Source: Flectonema sp. DT1601
Lineage: Eukaryota > Euglenozoa > Diplonemea > Diplonemida > Diplonemidae
DNA: 64,000 nucleotides
Assembly: GCA_964019425.1 (NCBI GenBank)
Contig: OZ025784.1
Location: forward strand, 496,001-560,000
Direction of reading: 5' to 3'
Shown here: positions 20,180 to 30,909 of the stretch, piece by piece
Layout of the letters: each line of letters starts with the position of its first letter
Numbering within the stretch: the stretch's first letter is position 1
Translations under genes and position numbers: made by a program
The notes under the pieces: model-generated
What the model saw: the letters and a program-made list of their open reading frames with translations, nothing else
Database searches by the model: none
What the model was told of the DNA's origin: nothing

Positions 20180-23100
20180 TTATCGATTATCAGTCTGACT
20201 GGGTGATTGTGAATGGTGACTTTTAACTGATGAATGTCTCACAGAACTCAATGATCTCATTACAATATTCAAAATGCTCATAAATAACGTCTCTGCTGTT
20301 GGAGGATCCCACAACAGCGGATCAGAAGACCAAAGCTTACCAGCTGCTTGAATCTTTGTCACTGTATCATCGAGAGACCTCGCTGATGGTGAAATAACAG
20401 TTTGGCTGTCTTGTTGGTTTTGACGTGCTTCTTGAACATATTCCGATAGCTTAGTTAGAGTTGTTAGTTGTAAGTTAACAGACGCATGGTGTAGTGCGGT
20501 AACTGTTTGTAACTTTTCCGCCAATAGATTTGTTTTTGATTGCAGTTCGTCAGCTGTTTCTGATGAAGTTTGTTGAGAATGTTTATATTGACTTGTGACC
20601 TCAGAAACTTTTGTTTTCTGAATCTCAAGATCAGCACCCTTATCCTCCAGTAGTATTTTTAATTTTTCACTTTCTGCTCTTAAATTCTTAATTAATACTT
20701 CATCGTCTGCGATTTGCTGCTTTAATCGAAAGATGACCTCCTCCATTTCAACACTTTCCTTCGCAGCTTCCAGTGAAGATGCCCTTTCTTGAATGATAGA
20801 TACAGCTTCTTTGGTGTATTGTTCACCTGTTCGTCTCATCATTTCTAAACTGTTTTTTAAATCGGTTGCTTCATCGGATTTGTCTCGTAGTTGTTGTTTT
20901 AAGATGTCTTTTTCTGTTGTAAGTCTATGATTAGATTCAACTAAAGTAGAGAGTTCTGTCGACGATGACATGTGTTTTTCAGTGAGTGCCGCATGATTAA
21001 TTTCCAGCGACGACAATCTGTTTTTAGTATCGCGAAGAACTCTGAGATCATCAGTTAAGTTTTGATTTTTTGATTTTAAAGAAAGTAATTCTCTTTCTGT
21101 CTCTGAGAGTTGTCTCTGCAAAGTTTTCATCTGGAGAGTTAGAGTTGAAACACGCTCTTCGGATAATTTTAAATTACCATCTAGGCTTTCTCTATCAGTC
21201 GCAAGCCTCTTATTCTCAGAATCTAAATTATCGTATCGAGTCCTGAATGTTAATCGCTCTCTGTTTGCTTCTTGAACAGCTGCATTCAGTGTTAATTGCT
21301 CATCGTATGCAGTGCTTGATATGGATTGTAGTTTTTCAGTTAGGGATTGTTTTTCAACTATTAAATCGTGGACTTCAATCTCAAGTTTTTGATTCTGCTG
21401 TGATGATGATTTGAGCTGATCTGTAGCTTCAGTTAACCTCCTCATTGATTCTTCGCGTCCTACTTTGTACTCAGCACTCGCTATACGAGTGTTAGTCATT
21501 TCAGCGTTTAAATCATTGCCTCTTGTCTGCTGTGCATCCAGTTGTTTTTCTAGTATTTTGCATCTCTCAGTGGCAAGACTGAGTTCAGATTTTAGTTTTT
21601 CAACTTTTTTCTCAAGTGGTTGTATGACAGTGGTGTGTTCATTTCTTCTTTCTTGCATGATATCATCCATCGTGTCTTTAAGGTTTTGGTAGTCTGACTG
21701 CATCTGTTCTATTCCAGCTTGAGCAGTAAATAACTGTTCTTGTAGGAGTTTGTTTCTTTTTTTAACTTCTTCAAGTTCCGAATGACGTTGAGAGTCAAGT
21801 ATATCGTGTTTTGTAGATTCTTTTTTGTGTTGCAATTCTACTTCTCTCAAATCCGCTTCAACTTCGTTACGTTTATTGTTTGCTGTAGTGGTTGCTTCTG
21901 TCTGTTGTTGCAAACCTTTTAAGAGTTCAGTGGCTTCAGTTTCTTTATGTTGTAGTTTGTGTTTTAGTACTGAGAGTTCCTCTCGTAAGTCCTGCGTAAT
22001 TCTGTTATTCTGCTCTTGTGTTGTTCGATCGTTTGCGTGTTGGTTTTCTGAAGTGACTAGCTGTTGTTGATTACGCCTTGCTTGTTCTTTTGATTGTTGA
22101 TAGTGTTCTGTGATGCTTTTGTGTTGTTCAGAAAGTCTGATGTTGTCTGTTTTTAATGTTCCTATTTCAGTCTCTAGCATCTCTCTTCTTCTTTCTGTTA
22201 AATCTAATGTCGATTTTAGTGTTTCAATCTCGTGGTGAAGTTTACTGGAAGTTAGTTCTAGTTCTTGACTTTTTGATAATTTTATCAATTCTATCTCTCG
22301 ATGGTACTTCGATGATTCCTTCTCGTAGTCAATTCTGTATCTTTCAGAACTCTTTATGGCTTCAGCGTGACTTTCACGAAGACGGAGTAGCTCGTTGTTT
22401 TTTGCATCAACGTCCTTTTCAAGAACTCGTAAGGTTGCTTCTCGAGAAGCGTACTCAGCATCGGTGACAATAGATGTTTGTTTTGATTCAAAATTTGATA
22501 GTTTCCCACGTAGTTGATAGACTTCTCTTTCTTTTTCTAAACTTGAGCTTTCAATTCGATGGATTGTTTGTTTTAGTTCAGAAACTTTTCGTTCTTCTTC
22601 GATTTTTAATTCCATCGCAGTAGTTTTTTCCGTCGTTAAAATTTCAACTCTCGGTCTCAACGTCGTTATAATTTGTTGTAAGTCATCAACTTTACTGGTT
22701 AGCACTTCTCGATCTCTTGTTAACGTCTCTGTTTTGTATTTTAGTGCTGTTTCACTGCTTGAAATTTGTTCAAGTAGACGAGAACGTTCACCGTAACGAT
22801 CGTCAACAGTTTCTTTTAACTGCTGTTGTAGTTGATTTACGGTGTTTGTTTGATCTGAAACCGTGTCTTGAAGTTGTAGAATTTTCCTATCCTTTTCTAT
22901 GATATCGTTCTCGGTTCGTCGGATGTTCTGTTTCAAGGCATCGACTTCTCCAGCAGTGTCGTTATTTATTCTAATCTTCTGATTGATTGTATTATTTTCT
23001 ACCATGAGTCGGCTATTATCAGCCTGACATGTTTCATGTTGTGCTAATAATTGTGAATTCGTTTTTTGCAATGCTGAAGTAGCATCTGCTGCAGATGTTA

Positions 23101-24076
23101 GCTGCTTGTTTAATTTTTTTATTGTAATTTCTTGTTGATCGTTTTCACGTTTTAGATTGTTAACCAATCTGTTTGAATCAATTTTTAAAGATTCTTTTTC
23201 AGAAGTATTAATTTGATGGAGTTGTTTATTTTCAACTTCAAGAGTTGATATTCTCTCTTGAAGCGACTCAACGGTGATTTGAACTGAATGGAGTTCTTCG
23301 GACTTCGATTGAATTAAAATTTGATCGACTTGCGTGTCCTTCAAGGCGAGTTCAGCAGCGGATAGCTGTCTTTTTAAATCATCAGTTCGTCGTTGGGATC
23401 TCTCAAGTTTATTTTGAATGCGTTGGTTTTCTTGAGTTAGCAGTAGTATTTTCGATTCTGTTTTTTTAAGTTTCGAAGCAACTTCCTCAGCAACTCCTCC
23501 TTTCTTGTCAGCTTCCAAAAAGGCTTCTCTGATCGTTCCAATGAGAACGTCTGTCGGTGGACCGGATTCTTTTTTTGGAAAACCACTCGCTTCAGACGAT
23601 AATTGTTTGTGATAAACGTTTAATTGTCGTTCTAATCTGCGAGTTTTATTTTGGTATTCTGATGTGGTGTATTCCAATTTACTTTTCAAACGACTAATTT
23701 CAGTTTTTAAAGAAATACTTTCCCTCCTATACGCCTCTTCCGCCGCATATGTCGTCGTTGAAATTGGATTGTTTTGCAAACTATTTGAATACAACTTCTC
23801 TTTTAGACGAATTGCTTCTTCTTCTGATGTCATTCTTCGTAATTTTTCATCTTCATAAAGTGATTTCATGTGACACAGTTCATTTTCAAGTCTATCAACC
23901 TCATTCCATTGGTAGTCTAGTAAAGGGCTTGTTGCTCTTTTTCTCGATGGGCTTCGATCGTCTCGTTTTCTAGGAGAAAATCTAGCTGATGGCGATGCAG
24001 GTGATCTCATCAGTATTGTGTCGACGTCGATTCCTTTCCTATTTCGAGTCGGGGATTCGGTTTTCCAACGTTCCAT
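20180..24076 (-). CDS. Long coiled-coil protein, 1298 aa
   Basis: The N-terminal 50 residues are Ser/Arg/Pro-rich and positively charged (SPASPSARFSPRKRDDRSPS). Almost continuous coiled coil then runs from about 55 to 1230, rich in Glu, Leu, Gln, Ser and Thr. The last 60 residues are Ser/His-rich (RHSSVKSHHSQSPSQTDNR). I see no motor, kinase or other globular domain. Proteins of this build are usually cytoskeletal, centrosomal/basal-body or Golgi tethers; which applies cannot be told from sequence alone. It reads without interruption through 3.9 kb, so it is certainly a gene. The ATG follows an A-rich segment with AAAG about 14 nt upstream. Confidence 0.85.
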   Translation of the reverse strand: MERWKTESPTRNRKGIDVDTILMRSPASPSARFSPRKRDDRSPSRKRATSPLLDYQWNEVDRLENELCHMKSLYEDEKLRRMTSEEEAIRLKEKLYSNSLQNNPISTTTYAAEEAYRRESISLKTEISRLKSKLEYTTSEYQNKTRRLERQLNVYHKQLSSEASGFPKKESGPPTDVLIGTIREAFLEADKKGGVAEEVASKLKKTESKILLLTQENQRIQNKLERSQRRTDDLKRQLSAAELALKDTQVDQILIQSKSEELHSVQITVESLQERISTLEVENKQLHQINTSEKESLKIDSNRLVNNLKRENDQQEITIKKLNKQLTSAADATSALQKTNSQLLAQHETCQADNSRLMVENNTINQKIRINNDTAGEVDALKQNIRRTENDIIEKDRKILQLQDTVSDQTNTVNQLQQQLKETVDDRYGERSRLLEQISSSETALKYKTETLTRDREVLTSKVDDLQQIITTLRPRVEILTTEKTTAMELKIEEERKVSELKQTIHRIESSSLEKEREVYQLRGKLSNFESKQTSIVTDAEYASREATLRVLEKDVDAKNNELLRLRESHAEAIKSSERYRIDYEKESSKYHREIELIKLSKSQELELTSSKLHHEIETLKSTLDLTERRREMLETEIGTLKTDNIRLSEQHKSITEHYQQSKEQARRNQQQLVTSENQHANDRTTQEQNNRITQDLREELSVLKHKLQHKETEATELLKGLQQQTEATTTANNKRNEVEADLREVELQHKKESTKHDILDSQRHSELEEVKKRNKLLQEQLFTAQAGIEQMQSDYQNLKDTMDDIMQERRNEHTTVIQPLEKKVEKLKSELSLATERCKILEKQLDAQQTRGNDLNAEMTNTRIASAEYKVGREESMRRLTEATDQLKSSSQQNQKLEIEVHDLIVEKQSLTEKLQSISSTAYDEQLTLNAAVQEANRERLTFRTRYDNLDSENKRLATDRESLDGNLKLSEERVSTLTLQMKTLQRQLSETERELLSLKSKNQNLTDDLRVLRDTKNRLSSLEINHAALTEKHMSSSTELSTLVESNHRLTTEKDILKQQLRDKSDEATDLKNSLEMMRRTGEQYTKEAVSIIQERASSLEAAKESVEMEEVIFRLKQQIADDEVLIKNLRAESEKLKILLEDKGADLEIQKTKVSEVTSQYKHSQQTSSETADELQSKTNLLAEKLQTVTALHHASVNLQLTTLTKLSEYVQEARQNQQDSQTVISPSARSLDDTVTKIQAAGKLWSSDPLLWDPPTAETLFMSILNIVMRSLSSVRHSSVKSHHSQSPSQTDNR

Positions 24077-24357
24077 ATTTTTTTTTTTATAACTTTTTTT
24101 TTTTTTTTTTTTTTTTTCCCTTTTTGTTGCCTTCCCTGTTTAGAAGTGAGATATAAAAAAAAATAACATTTTTTTTTTTTTATTTTTAATCATTCAGTAA
24201 ACATATTAAAAAAAACACAAAAGTTTTTTCAGCTTGATTGTATAACCAGCTGATTAACTGGCTTCTGGAATCACTGGCAGGCAAAACAGAAGAAGAGTTC
24301 TTTTTATTTCCTTTTATTTTTTTCTTTGTGTAAAAAGAGCAATAGCAATTTGTTAAT

Positions 24358-27300
24358 CTAACATTCGTCAGCCTCAAAGAGTGAATTTAGTCTACAACGT
24401 GCCATTTTGTTACAAGACTGGATTAATGTTGCTGAATAATTCTCAAGTTCAGATCGTTCTCGTTGATTGTATTGGTGAAAACGATTGCGCTTGAGATTCT
24501 TAAGAATACATCGAGAGAAAACACATCTGATAAACCGTTGGATACAACAACTACATTGCTTCCTTACAATTTGGTGATGTGATCGCCGTCCTTGTCTTCC
24601 TCTCCAATTCTTTTGAAAAATAATCGCCGCTGCAATTTTTTGTGAATGCAGTTTAACAGCATTAAGACGAGACTGTTCTTCTTCTTGTGCTTGACGTTCT
24701 TGTTTGATGAGAATTTCTTTAATTTCATCGATTTGCGCAAACACCGGTATCAGTAGCTCTTCCCAACTGCAAAGTTGTTCCTCAATTATCTTTTCACGAT
24801 CGTTTTCTTCGTTCTGTATTCTTTTTATTTGTTTCTTACAAGCGATAACATACTCAGTCAGGTATTCCATTTCTGACGTTAGGACCTCTTCACGATTCTG
24901 TTCTTCATTGAGTATCGTGTTTTCCATTGTAACAGTTATGAATAATTGTGTTTCAGCATACTGTCTCTCTGCTGACAATCTAACTAATTTGCTTTCTTTT
25001 CGATAACAAAGTTCGAGTTGTCCTAATGTTGTTGTTTCTTTCTTTGAAATACTAAAACGAATGTCAGATTCTAAATCTTCATGTGTTCTCATGATTGACA
25101 ATCTCCAAGCATTAGAAATATAAAAACGAAAATAACTATCGAATTCTAACTCAACACTTGTTCTCTGAGTTAAATAATGACACAGAGACGTGAACAGAAT
25201 GAATTCATCGGACTCATCCGAAAGAAGCAATAGTTGTGATGCAACACAAGAAGTGTCCCAAATAGATGACGATAATGAGACTGCTCTTCTGAATAGGATT
25301 ACTTTTTGTTGAGAAACATTTTTAAAATAATCATCACACTCTTTTTGATCTGAAATCTTCTTATCGTTGAAAACATCACCAAAACGACGATCAGTTTCAC
25401 TCAAATAGGCTTGAAAAAGTTTTTCAAAAACTGAAATCTGAGATAATTCAATTTCCATTTTTTTCAAATTCACGTAACTCCCAAATACCTGATGATCGTG
25501 TTTATATCCCAAAACACGTCTTGTAATGTCTTCTTCCGCTTCAATTTTCAGAAGCCTTGCTCTGAATTGCCTCGGGATTGTGATTGCCATTGCAATGAAC
25601 CTTCTAGAGATTGATTGAACTAAGATTACTTTTCTGATGTAGTCTGCGTGTTTATTTATAAAATTAGTTCGTAATCTCCTCCTTGAATTCTTCTCACCAA
25701 TCTCTAAGTCGTTTTTCTCTTTCATGTATGTATCCAACAGGGCTGATTGCTGCTGTGAATGTGCCAAATTCCTAACTCCGAATTTACGTTTTTCCCTATT
25801 GCAATCCTTCGTTATACTAATCCAGACTGATACTGCTTGTCTGACTAATGAATTCCTGTTTAAGGTTTCAAAAATTGGATATTCTGCTGTCAACGCAGTG
25901 ACAAATCGATATATCACAGCTCTACGTGCGAGAACTTCGTAGTGTCCACATGTCATGAAAGGCTTGGTGTTGTAAATATGTTCTGCTGTCAGGCTGATCT
26001 CTGTTCGTTGTTTTTGTTCATCAATCATAGAAGATAGAATACACTTTTTGTATCGTCTTTTCAAGAACAGAGTATGTCTACTAGTATAGACTCTCCACAG
26101 TCGTTGCATCACCATTACTGATGTGTGTCTTATTAAAGATCCTAATTTCTTGAATGCGAGTTCAACCAGATCGTGTCGATCAGCTACTTCTGAAGTCTTA
26201 ATATCACCTCGTTGTTTTATTTCATTTTTAATAAAAGTTTTAAACATTGGTTTTAACCGTTCTACTAACAACCCATGCAAGAATAACCCTTTTGTATATC
26301 TCTCTTGAGTGATGTCATTCTGAAGACAGATTCTAGCCATGGATTCTGAGACTATGATTGGAGATGTGTTGATAGTACTGTTTCTGATCTTATCCCGTGA
26401 AATTTGAAGCTTTAATTGTAAGTCTGTATCAGAAAGAGAAGAGTCGGCTTGTGATTGCTTAACTACTAAGTGACTTCGGTGTTTTTTAACAAACTGTCGG
26501 AGTATTCTCATTGAGAATGAATGCCCTTCACGATCACATTGTAGTCGAATCCACCATCTCTGAATGGATTCAGCAGAGGAAATACTTCTCAAATCAGTTG
26601 GGATATCTGGAATTGAATCGATCATTATTCGACAAGTGTTCTCTTCAACTTCTATATAAGATCGTTTAAGGACTTGTTGAGTGATGATCTTCTTTCTTGA
26701 TTCATGGTTTTCAATTCTACTGAGTTGACACAACCCATCCAAACACAGTTTTGCTATTCCATTTCTACCATGCTGTTCGTCATCACTAACCCAAGTTTTC
26801 AAAGCTGCACGTTCTTCAGCATACCTCATTAGGATATTTTCATAATTTCGAGAACACTTTTCTGACAAACCGTGAAGAGACAGCAGCATTGATTTATTTT
26901 CACTAACACGGTTGTTTGATTCCAATTTCAATAGATTCGCTTGTTCAATAGAAAATTGATCCCTGAGCGTCTCTTCTCTCACCAAGTGAGTTATGTAGTA
27001 TTGCGTCGCGATGAATTTCTTTGAAAAAGAAATTTTTGAAAGAACAATCCTAAAAGCTTTCGTAAGGGTGATGGATGCTTTGTTTATTAATATAAGATAG
27101 TGATCATCGTTGTATGTTTTATAAATCGAATTGAGAGAATCTTCAAACTGAGATAATATATTGTTTCTTGAGATTAATTCGTCCATCAAACACAGAGAAT
27201 GGTATTCACAGACGCGTTCAAATGACATTTCTTCATCTGATATAATTAGTCCCCGGGTACCTTCCCAGCCCGTATCGATTATTTGTCTATCTCTGTAGAG

Positions 27301-28737
27301 TAACTCGTGGTGAAAGAAGATCGTATTTCGCATTAGTTCTGATCGGGTCCATGATTCAATTTCTATTTCTGATTGTCTACTTGACGATTCCGATGTTATT
27401 ATTATTTTTATTTTAATTTGAATTTCAGAACTTGACAACCACTCTTGAAAAAGTATTTCTCTTCGAGCTATTTCTCTTTCACGTTGAGCTTCTTTCCTTT
27501 GAGATCTTGTTTTTCGATTTCGTTTTGCGATTTTTATTTCTTCAGGTAATTCATCAAGACCTCGTCTAACTTGTTTCTTTGACCATGATCTTCCCTGTTC
27601 TCCAAGTTGAGTTTCCCTCCACCATCTCTGAATTGAGATTGCAGAAGGTATTGTTTTGCTTTTCCTGAACAAGTACCATTTATCTAAAACAAATCGACGT
27701 TTTCGATCGATTGAAGATTGCATGAAGAGGATTAGTAGCGTGTGACGAATGTGACAGAAAGATAATTCCAACAAAGAACAGTAAACAGAACAGTACTGAG
27801 AAATGATCAGCGACCGTTGTCGCGTCTCATAAGACTGCATCGATAGTTGTGTTCTTCTAACGAACACTAGTTGATTCTCAAACCAAGAATCGACATTCAA
27901 ACGTTCTGAATGCAAAATAGCACTTCTTTGATAACTCTCACATTGCATCACCGACAACTGATGACGATCAAGTAATTGTATTATCCTGTAGCTGGTTCTG
28001 TTTATAGACTCCGCTCTTCGTAAAGTTCCATGTTGTTTTATCAATTGTTGTGTTAAAAACTTTTTTCTCACGCTCATTGAAACAAACCATCGCTGAATTT
28101 TAATACTGCTGATATATTTAACACCGTGTTTGCAACCAAAAGTAAAAATTGATCTGTTGTCTATTTCACTCTGAATGATATTATGTCTTCGACACGATTC
28201 ATTGAATATGTTAATTACTTTAAATATTGAGAATTGGTGATAAAGAGCGTTGTTGGAATATTCTTGTCGCAGTGAAGACTCAAAAGTTGTTATCGCAATT
28301 TCACTCCTCCAAGTGGTGCTGTAGAATTCATAGTTCATTATTCTTTTTAAGTATTGGTTTGACCATGTTTCATCATCGTTGATTTCTATTCGAGCAGTGG
28401 TTTCCAATTTAGCTACAGAAGTTATGTTCGATTGATGATTTCTCGCAGCTGTGAGCTTCCCTTCATTCTGTAGAGCTGCTATTTTCATTCGTTTTATCTC
28501 AAGTTCAACTCTCAGTTTGTTTCTACACTTAACATTTGGTTTAAATCTTTCTCTCAAACATGTCAACGTTGCTGCCCTTCCAACATCACCTTTTTGCACT
28601 GCCTTGAACCATTCTCCTATTACATCTGCAGTTTGTCTTTCATCGTATCCCTTTTTATATTTTAATGTTCTTGTAAACCCCTTGTTGTGTCGATTAGGTG
28701 GTGGTGATGGACGGATCAGCTGTGGTTCAGATACCAT
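24358..28737 (-). CDS. IQ-motif repeat protein, 1459 aa
   Basis: Highly charged, helical, Ile/Arg/Glu/Ser-rich protein with widely spaced IQ-like calmodulin-binding motifs. By approximate residue these are: IKIQRWFVSMSVRKKF (215), SIQRWWRETQLGEQGRSW (370), SIQRWWIRLQCDREGHSF (725), VMQRLWRVYTSRHTLFLKRR (880), VQSISRRFIAMAI (1040), IIFQKNWRGRQGRRSHH (1370) and IQRFIRCVFSRCILKNL (1400). The IQRWW form recurs, suggesting internal duplication. Long helical spacers separate the motifs. Such proteins are typically calmodulin- or centrin-binding components of flagellar, basal-body or cortical structures; this role is inferred. A CTCCAG acceptor lies about 20 nt before the ATG. It follows the coiled-coil gene's promoterless spacer of 280 bp, as expected in a polycistronic array. 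Confidence 0.85.
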   Translation of the reverse strand: MVSEPQLIRPSPPPNRHNKGFTRTLKYKKGYDERQTADVIGEWFKAVQKGDVGRAATLTCLRERFKPNVKCRNKLRVELEIKRMKIAALQNEGKLTAARNHQSNITSVAKLETTARIEINDDETWSNQYLKRIMNYEFYSTTWRSEIAITTFESSLRQEYSNNALYHQFSIFKVINIFNESCRRHNIIQSEIDNRSIFTFGCKHGVKYISSIKIQRWFVSMSVRKKFLTQQLIKQHGTLRRAESINRTSYRIIQLLDRHQLSVMQCESYQRSAILHSERLNVDSWFENQLVFVRRTQLSMQSYETRQRSLIISQYCSVYCSLLELSFCHIRHTLLILFMQSSIDRKRRFVLDKWYLFRKSKTIPSAISIQRWWRETQLGEQGRSWSKKQVRRGLDELPEEIKIAKRNRKTRSQRKEAQREREIARREILFQEWLSSSEIQIKIKIIITSESSSRQSEIEIESWTRSELMRNTIFFHHELLYRDRQIIDTGWEGTRGLIISDEEMSFERVCEYHSLCLMDELISRNNILSQFEDSLNSIYKTYNDDHYLILINKASITLTKAFRIVLSKISFSKKFIATQYYITHLVREETLRDQFSIEQANLLKLESNNRVSENKSMLLSLHGLSEKCSRNYENILMRYAEERAALKTWVSDDEQHGRNGIAKLCLDGLCQLSRIENHESRKKIITQQVLKRSYIEVEENTCRIMIDSIPDIPTDLRSISSAESIQRWWIRLQCDREGHSFSMRILRQFVKKHRSHLVVKQSQADSSLSDTDLQLKLQISRDKIRNSTINTSPIIVSESMARICLQNDITQERYTKGLFLHGLLVERLKPMFKTFIKNEIKQRGDIKTSEVADRHDLVELAFKKLGSLIRHTSVMVMQRLWRVYTSRHTLFLKRRYKKCILSSMIDEQKQRTEISLTAEHIYNTKPFMTCGHYEVLARRAVIYRFVTALTAEYPIFETLNRNSLVRQAVSVWISITKDCNREKRKFGVRNLAHSQQQSALLDTYMKEKNDLEIGEKNSRRRLRTNFINKHADYIRKVILVQSISRRFIAMAITIPRQFRARLLKIEAEEDITRRVLGYKHDHQVFGSYVNLKKMEIELSQISVFEKLFQAYLSETDRRFGDVFNDKKISDQKECDDYFKNVSQQKVILFRRAVSLSSSIWDTSCVASQLLLLSDESDEFILFTSLCHYLTQRTSVELEFDSYFRFYISNAWRLSIMRTHEDLESDIRFSISKKETTTLGQLELCYRKESKLVRLSAERQYAETQLFITVTMENTILNEEQNREEVLTSEMEYLTEYVIACKKQIKRIQNEENDREKIIEEQLCSWEELLIPVFAQIDEIKEILIKQERQAQEEEQSRLNAVKLHSQKIAAAIIFQKNWRGRQGRRSHHQIVRKQCSCCIQRFIRCVFSRCILKNLKRNRFHQYNQRERSELENYSATLIQSCNKMARCRLNSLFEADEC

Positions 28738-29024
28738 TTTGTGATCATCAAGGTCCTGGAGAAGGCAGATTAGAGTTTTGGGATGTCATTGAAAAAAAGG
28801 TTTTTATGGAACAAAAAGAAAGGGAACTTGAGTAGCAGCTCAGTTCGTGTTAATATTGAAAAGAAACAACAACAAAAAAAAAAAAAAAAAAAGAGTTTAT
28901 CAAAAAACCAAACAGATAAATTAAACCAAGCACAAATGATCAGACAATAGTCATTACTTTTCAGAAAGAAAGCAGTTTTATAATTTTAGCTGAAGCGATT
29001 GTTGGACTCACTGAACGTCACATG
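28738..29024. other. Intergenic, 0.29 kb
   Basis: Short AT-rich spacer with an A run at about 28876-28893. No gene seen. Confidence 0.55.
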
Positions 29025-29510
29025 TCACGCCCAGGTCCTGAATAAGAATCGGAGTTCGTTACTTGCTTCTCTGTGTCTTTGCAACCAAACCTCTGCTGAA
29101 GTAACTTTTTTTTTAGAGTGATTAGGTGTGGGTCGAATTGCCTTCCCACGAGGAACTGGAGGTTTCATACGAGATTTCGATGATTTCTCAATCGCGAATT
29201 TATCTGGTGATGGTTTCGGTTTTAGACGCCTCGCAGCTGCTCGCAGTGATTGCTCATTTGTTGCGAGATTTTGTTTAGTTAATCTCGGGAACTCTGGTGT
29301 TGGAATCCCGTCAGCTGCCACAGTAATATCACCTCCGTTTAATTCAGCAATGACCCTATCAGTCGCTTCCCTTCGAAGCCTTTCGTTTCTTAGCTCTGCC
29401 TTCGCTTCAGACAATCTACGAAGCACCTGACTATTTGCTGAGGATCCCCCCGGGTATTGTAGAGATGATGGTATACCACCACTCCTGCTCACTGAGCATC
29501 CCGATTCCAT
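29025..29510 (-). CDS. Small basic helical protein, unknown
   Basis: 161 aa from MESGC; the frame is open further upstream but without an ATG, and a TTCATCCAG acceptor lies 18 nt before this start. Residues 30-60 form a charged helix (SEAKAELRNERLRREATDRV). The middle is basic and Pro/Lys-rich (RRLKPKPSPDKFAIEKSSKS). The last 25 residues (WLQRHREASNELRFLFRTWA) look like an amphipathic helix. No family recognised. Confidence 0.6.
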   Translation of the reverse strand: MESGCSVSRSGGIPSSLQYPGGSSANSQVLRRLSEAKAELRNERLRREATDRVIAELNGGDITVAADGIPTPEFPRLTKQNLATNEQSLRAAARRLKPKPSPDKFAIEKSSKSRMKPPVPRGKAIRPTPNHSKKKVTSAEVWLQRHREASNELRFLFRTWA

Positions 29511-29953
29511 AATATTGTTGGCAGTAGCCTGGATGAATTCATAAAAGTTTGCAACAGCACCACAGTCGTCGCTTTGAAGGAACAATTATCTCACAAATAG
29601 GTCTCCTAAAGACTCCGGCCAACTTTGAACACCTGTATGAAACAATCTTTTTAAAAAAAATTAAAAAAACCGAAAGAACTCAAAAGAAATTAGCAGTCTG
29701 AGACCTGTCGCTAACGAAACGTAATATTATCGTATTAGATGAAATAATTTTATGACTTTTTTTTTTTTTCCTTATAAAATAAAACACTTTGAGACAAGGT
29801 CATGTACTACGTGCCCGAAATCACCAGTTAAGCTGGAGCTCTCATGCTGGGCAGCTATCGGATATCTACAGCAGATCAGATGTACTGCTGTGTATTCGAC
29901 TGTTAGATCGTCGATATGATTGCTCAAGACAAGACTATGATTCTTGCTTGAGA
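29511..29953. other. Intergenic, 0.44 kb
   Basis: Spacer with a T run at 29759-29770 and less AT-biased sequence at 29790-29950. No credible ORF, RNA or repeat was recognised. Confidence 0.5.
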
Positions 29954-30909
29954 TTATGCATCTTCCCCTGTAGGGTCTTCGCTTGCTTCCGGTTGAGAGT
30001 TGTCGTCTTCAACATTGAATTCAGTTTCATGTTCTTCTTCTAAGTCGCCATAGTCTCGAGATATTTCATCGTCTAGGAATGCCCATTTGTCTTTCCCAAT
30101 TCGTTTTGCTAATTTGTCGTCGTAGTCAGCGTCAGTCGCCGTTATATCATCAGCCAGTTGTTGTGCCCGAGCTCGTTCTTCTTCATTCACCTCATTGTCA
30201 CGACTGAAATCAAAAATTGGTTTCCAACCTGAAATATTATTTTCCATTTTTGGAGGATTTCTCTCAGCTAATCCTTTTTTTAATCGTTCTCTGGCTTCGA
30301 GATCTGGTTCTAAGATACTTTGAACTGTTTTTGGTTTTTTTTTGTTTTATGTTTTTTTGTTTGACATTCTTATTGAGTAAATGAGAGAAGGCTATACCTA
30401 AATGGGCTTTAAATTTTCCTCGACGTGGAGCTGTTTTTATCATGACCACATCACCTACCACACACGCATTGTCTTCATCGTGAGACCAGCATCTTTGAGT
30501 TCTCGCTACTACCCTTGCGAAACTGTTATACCGAACAAAATATTTACAGGCAACGATCGCTGTTCCTTTTAACGTTTCAACCACCACTCCAATTTTCTCA
30601 CTATGCTGCCCAGGTCTGTTGAATAGCATATAATTATGATCTAATTTTTCTTCTCCATCATCCCACCATCGGGGATAGAGAAGTGGCATTCCTGGTTCAA
30701 TATATGGTCTCACCATCATAACACTTTCCCAAGGCCGCATCATACGATCGCTGACGTACCCTTCTCCAGGACGAGACCTTTTTGTTTGTTTTGTTGTTTA
30801 TTTTAATGGAGCAGCAAATCAGCGAAAACATTATAAATACATACTTTCTATTAGGACCCATCGGATACGCTAACTTAACGCTGGTTACCTTTAGTAAGGA
30901 ACGAGCCAT
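29954..30909 (-). CDS. Mitochondrial small-subunit ribosomal protein uS17m, three exons
   Basis: Exons are 30845-30909, 30398-30777 and 29954-30324, giving 816 nt and 271 aa. Introns are 67 and 73 nt, with donors GTATGT and GTATAG and acceptors CAAAAAG and CAAAAACAG; both junctions are in phase. The protein starts MARSLLKVTSVKLAYPMG. The S17-type OB fold spans about 85-148: IGVVVETLKGTAIVACKYFV, then RTQRCWSHDEDNACVVGDVV and MIKTAPRRGKFKAH. These match the S17 landmarks (HDE before a VGD turn, then basic residues that bind 16S-like rRNA). A long acidic C-terminal extension of about 110 residues (DLEEEHETEFNVEDD) is typical of enlarged protist mitoribosomes. CCATCAG 17 nt before the ATG supports the start. 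Confidence 0.85.
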
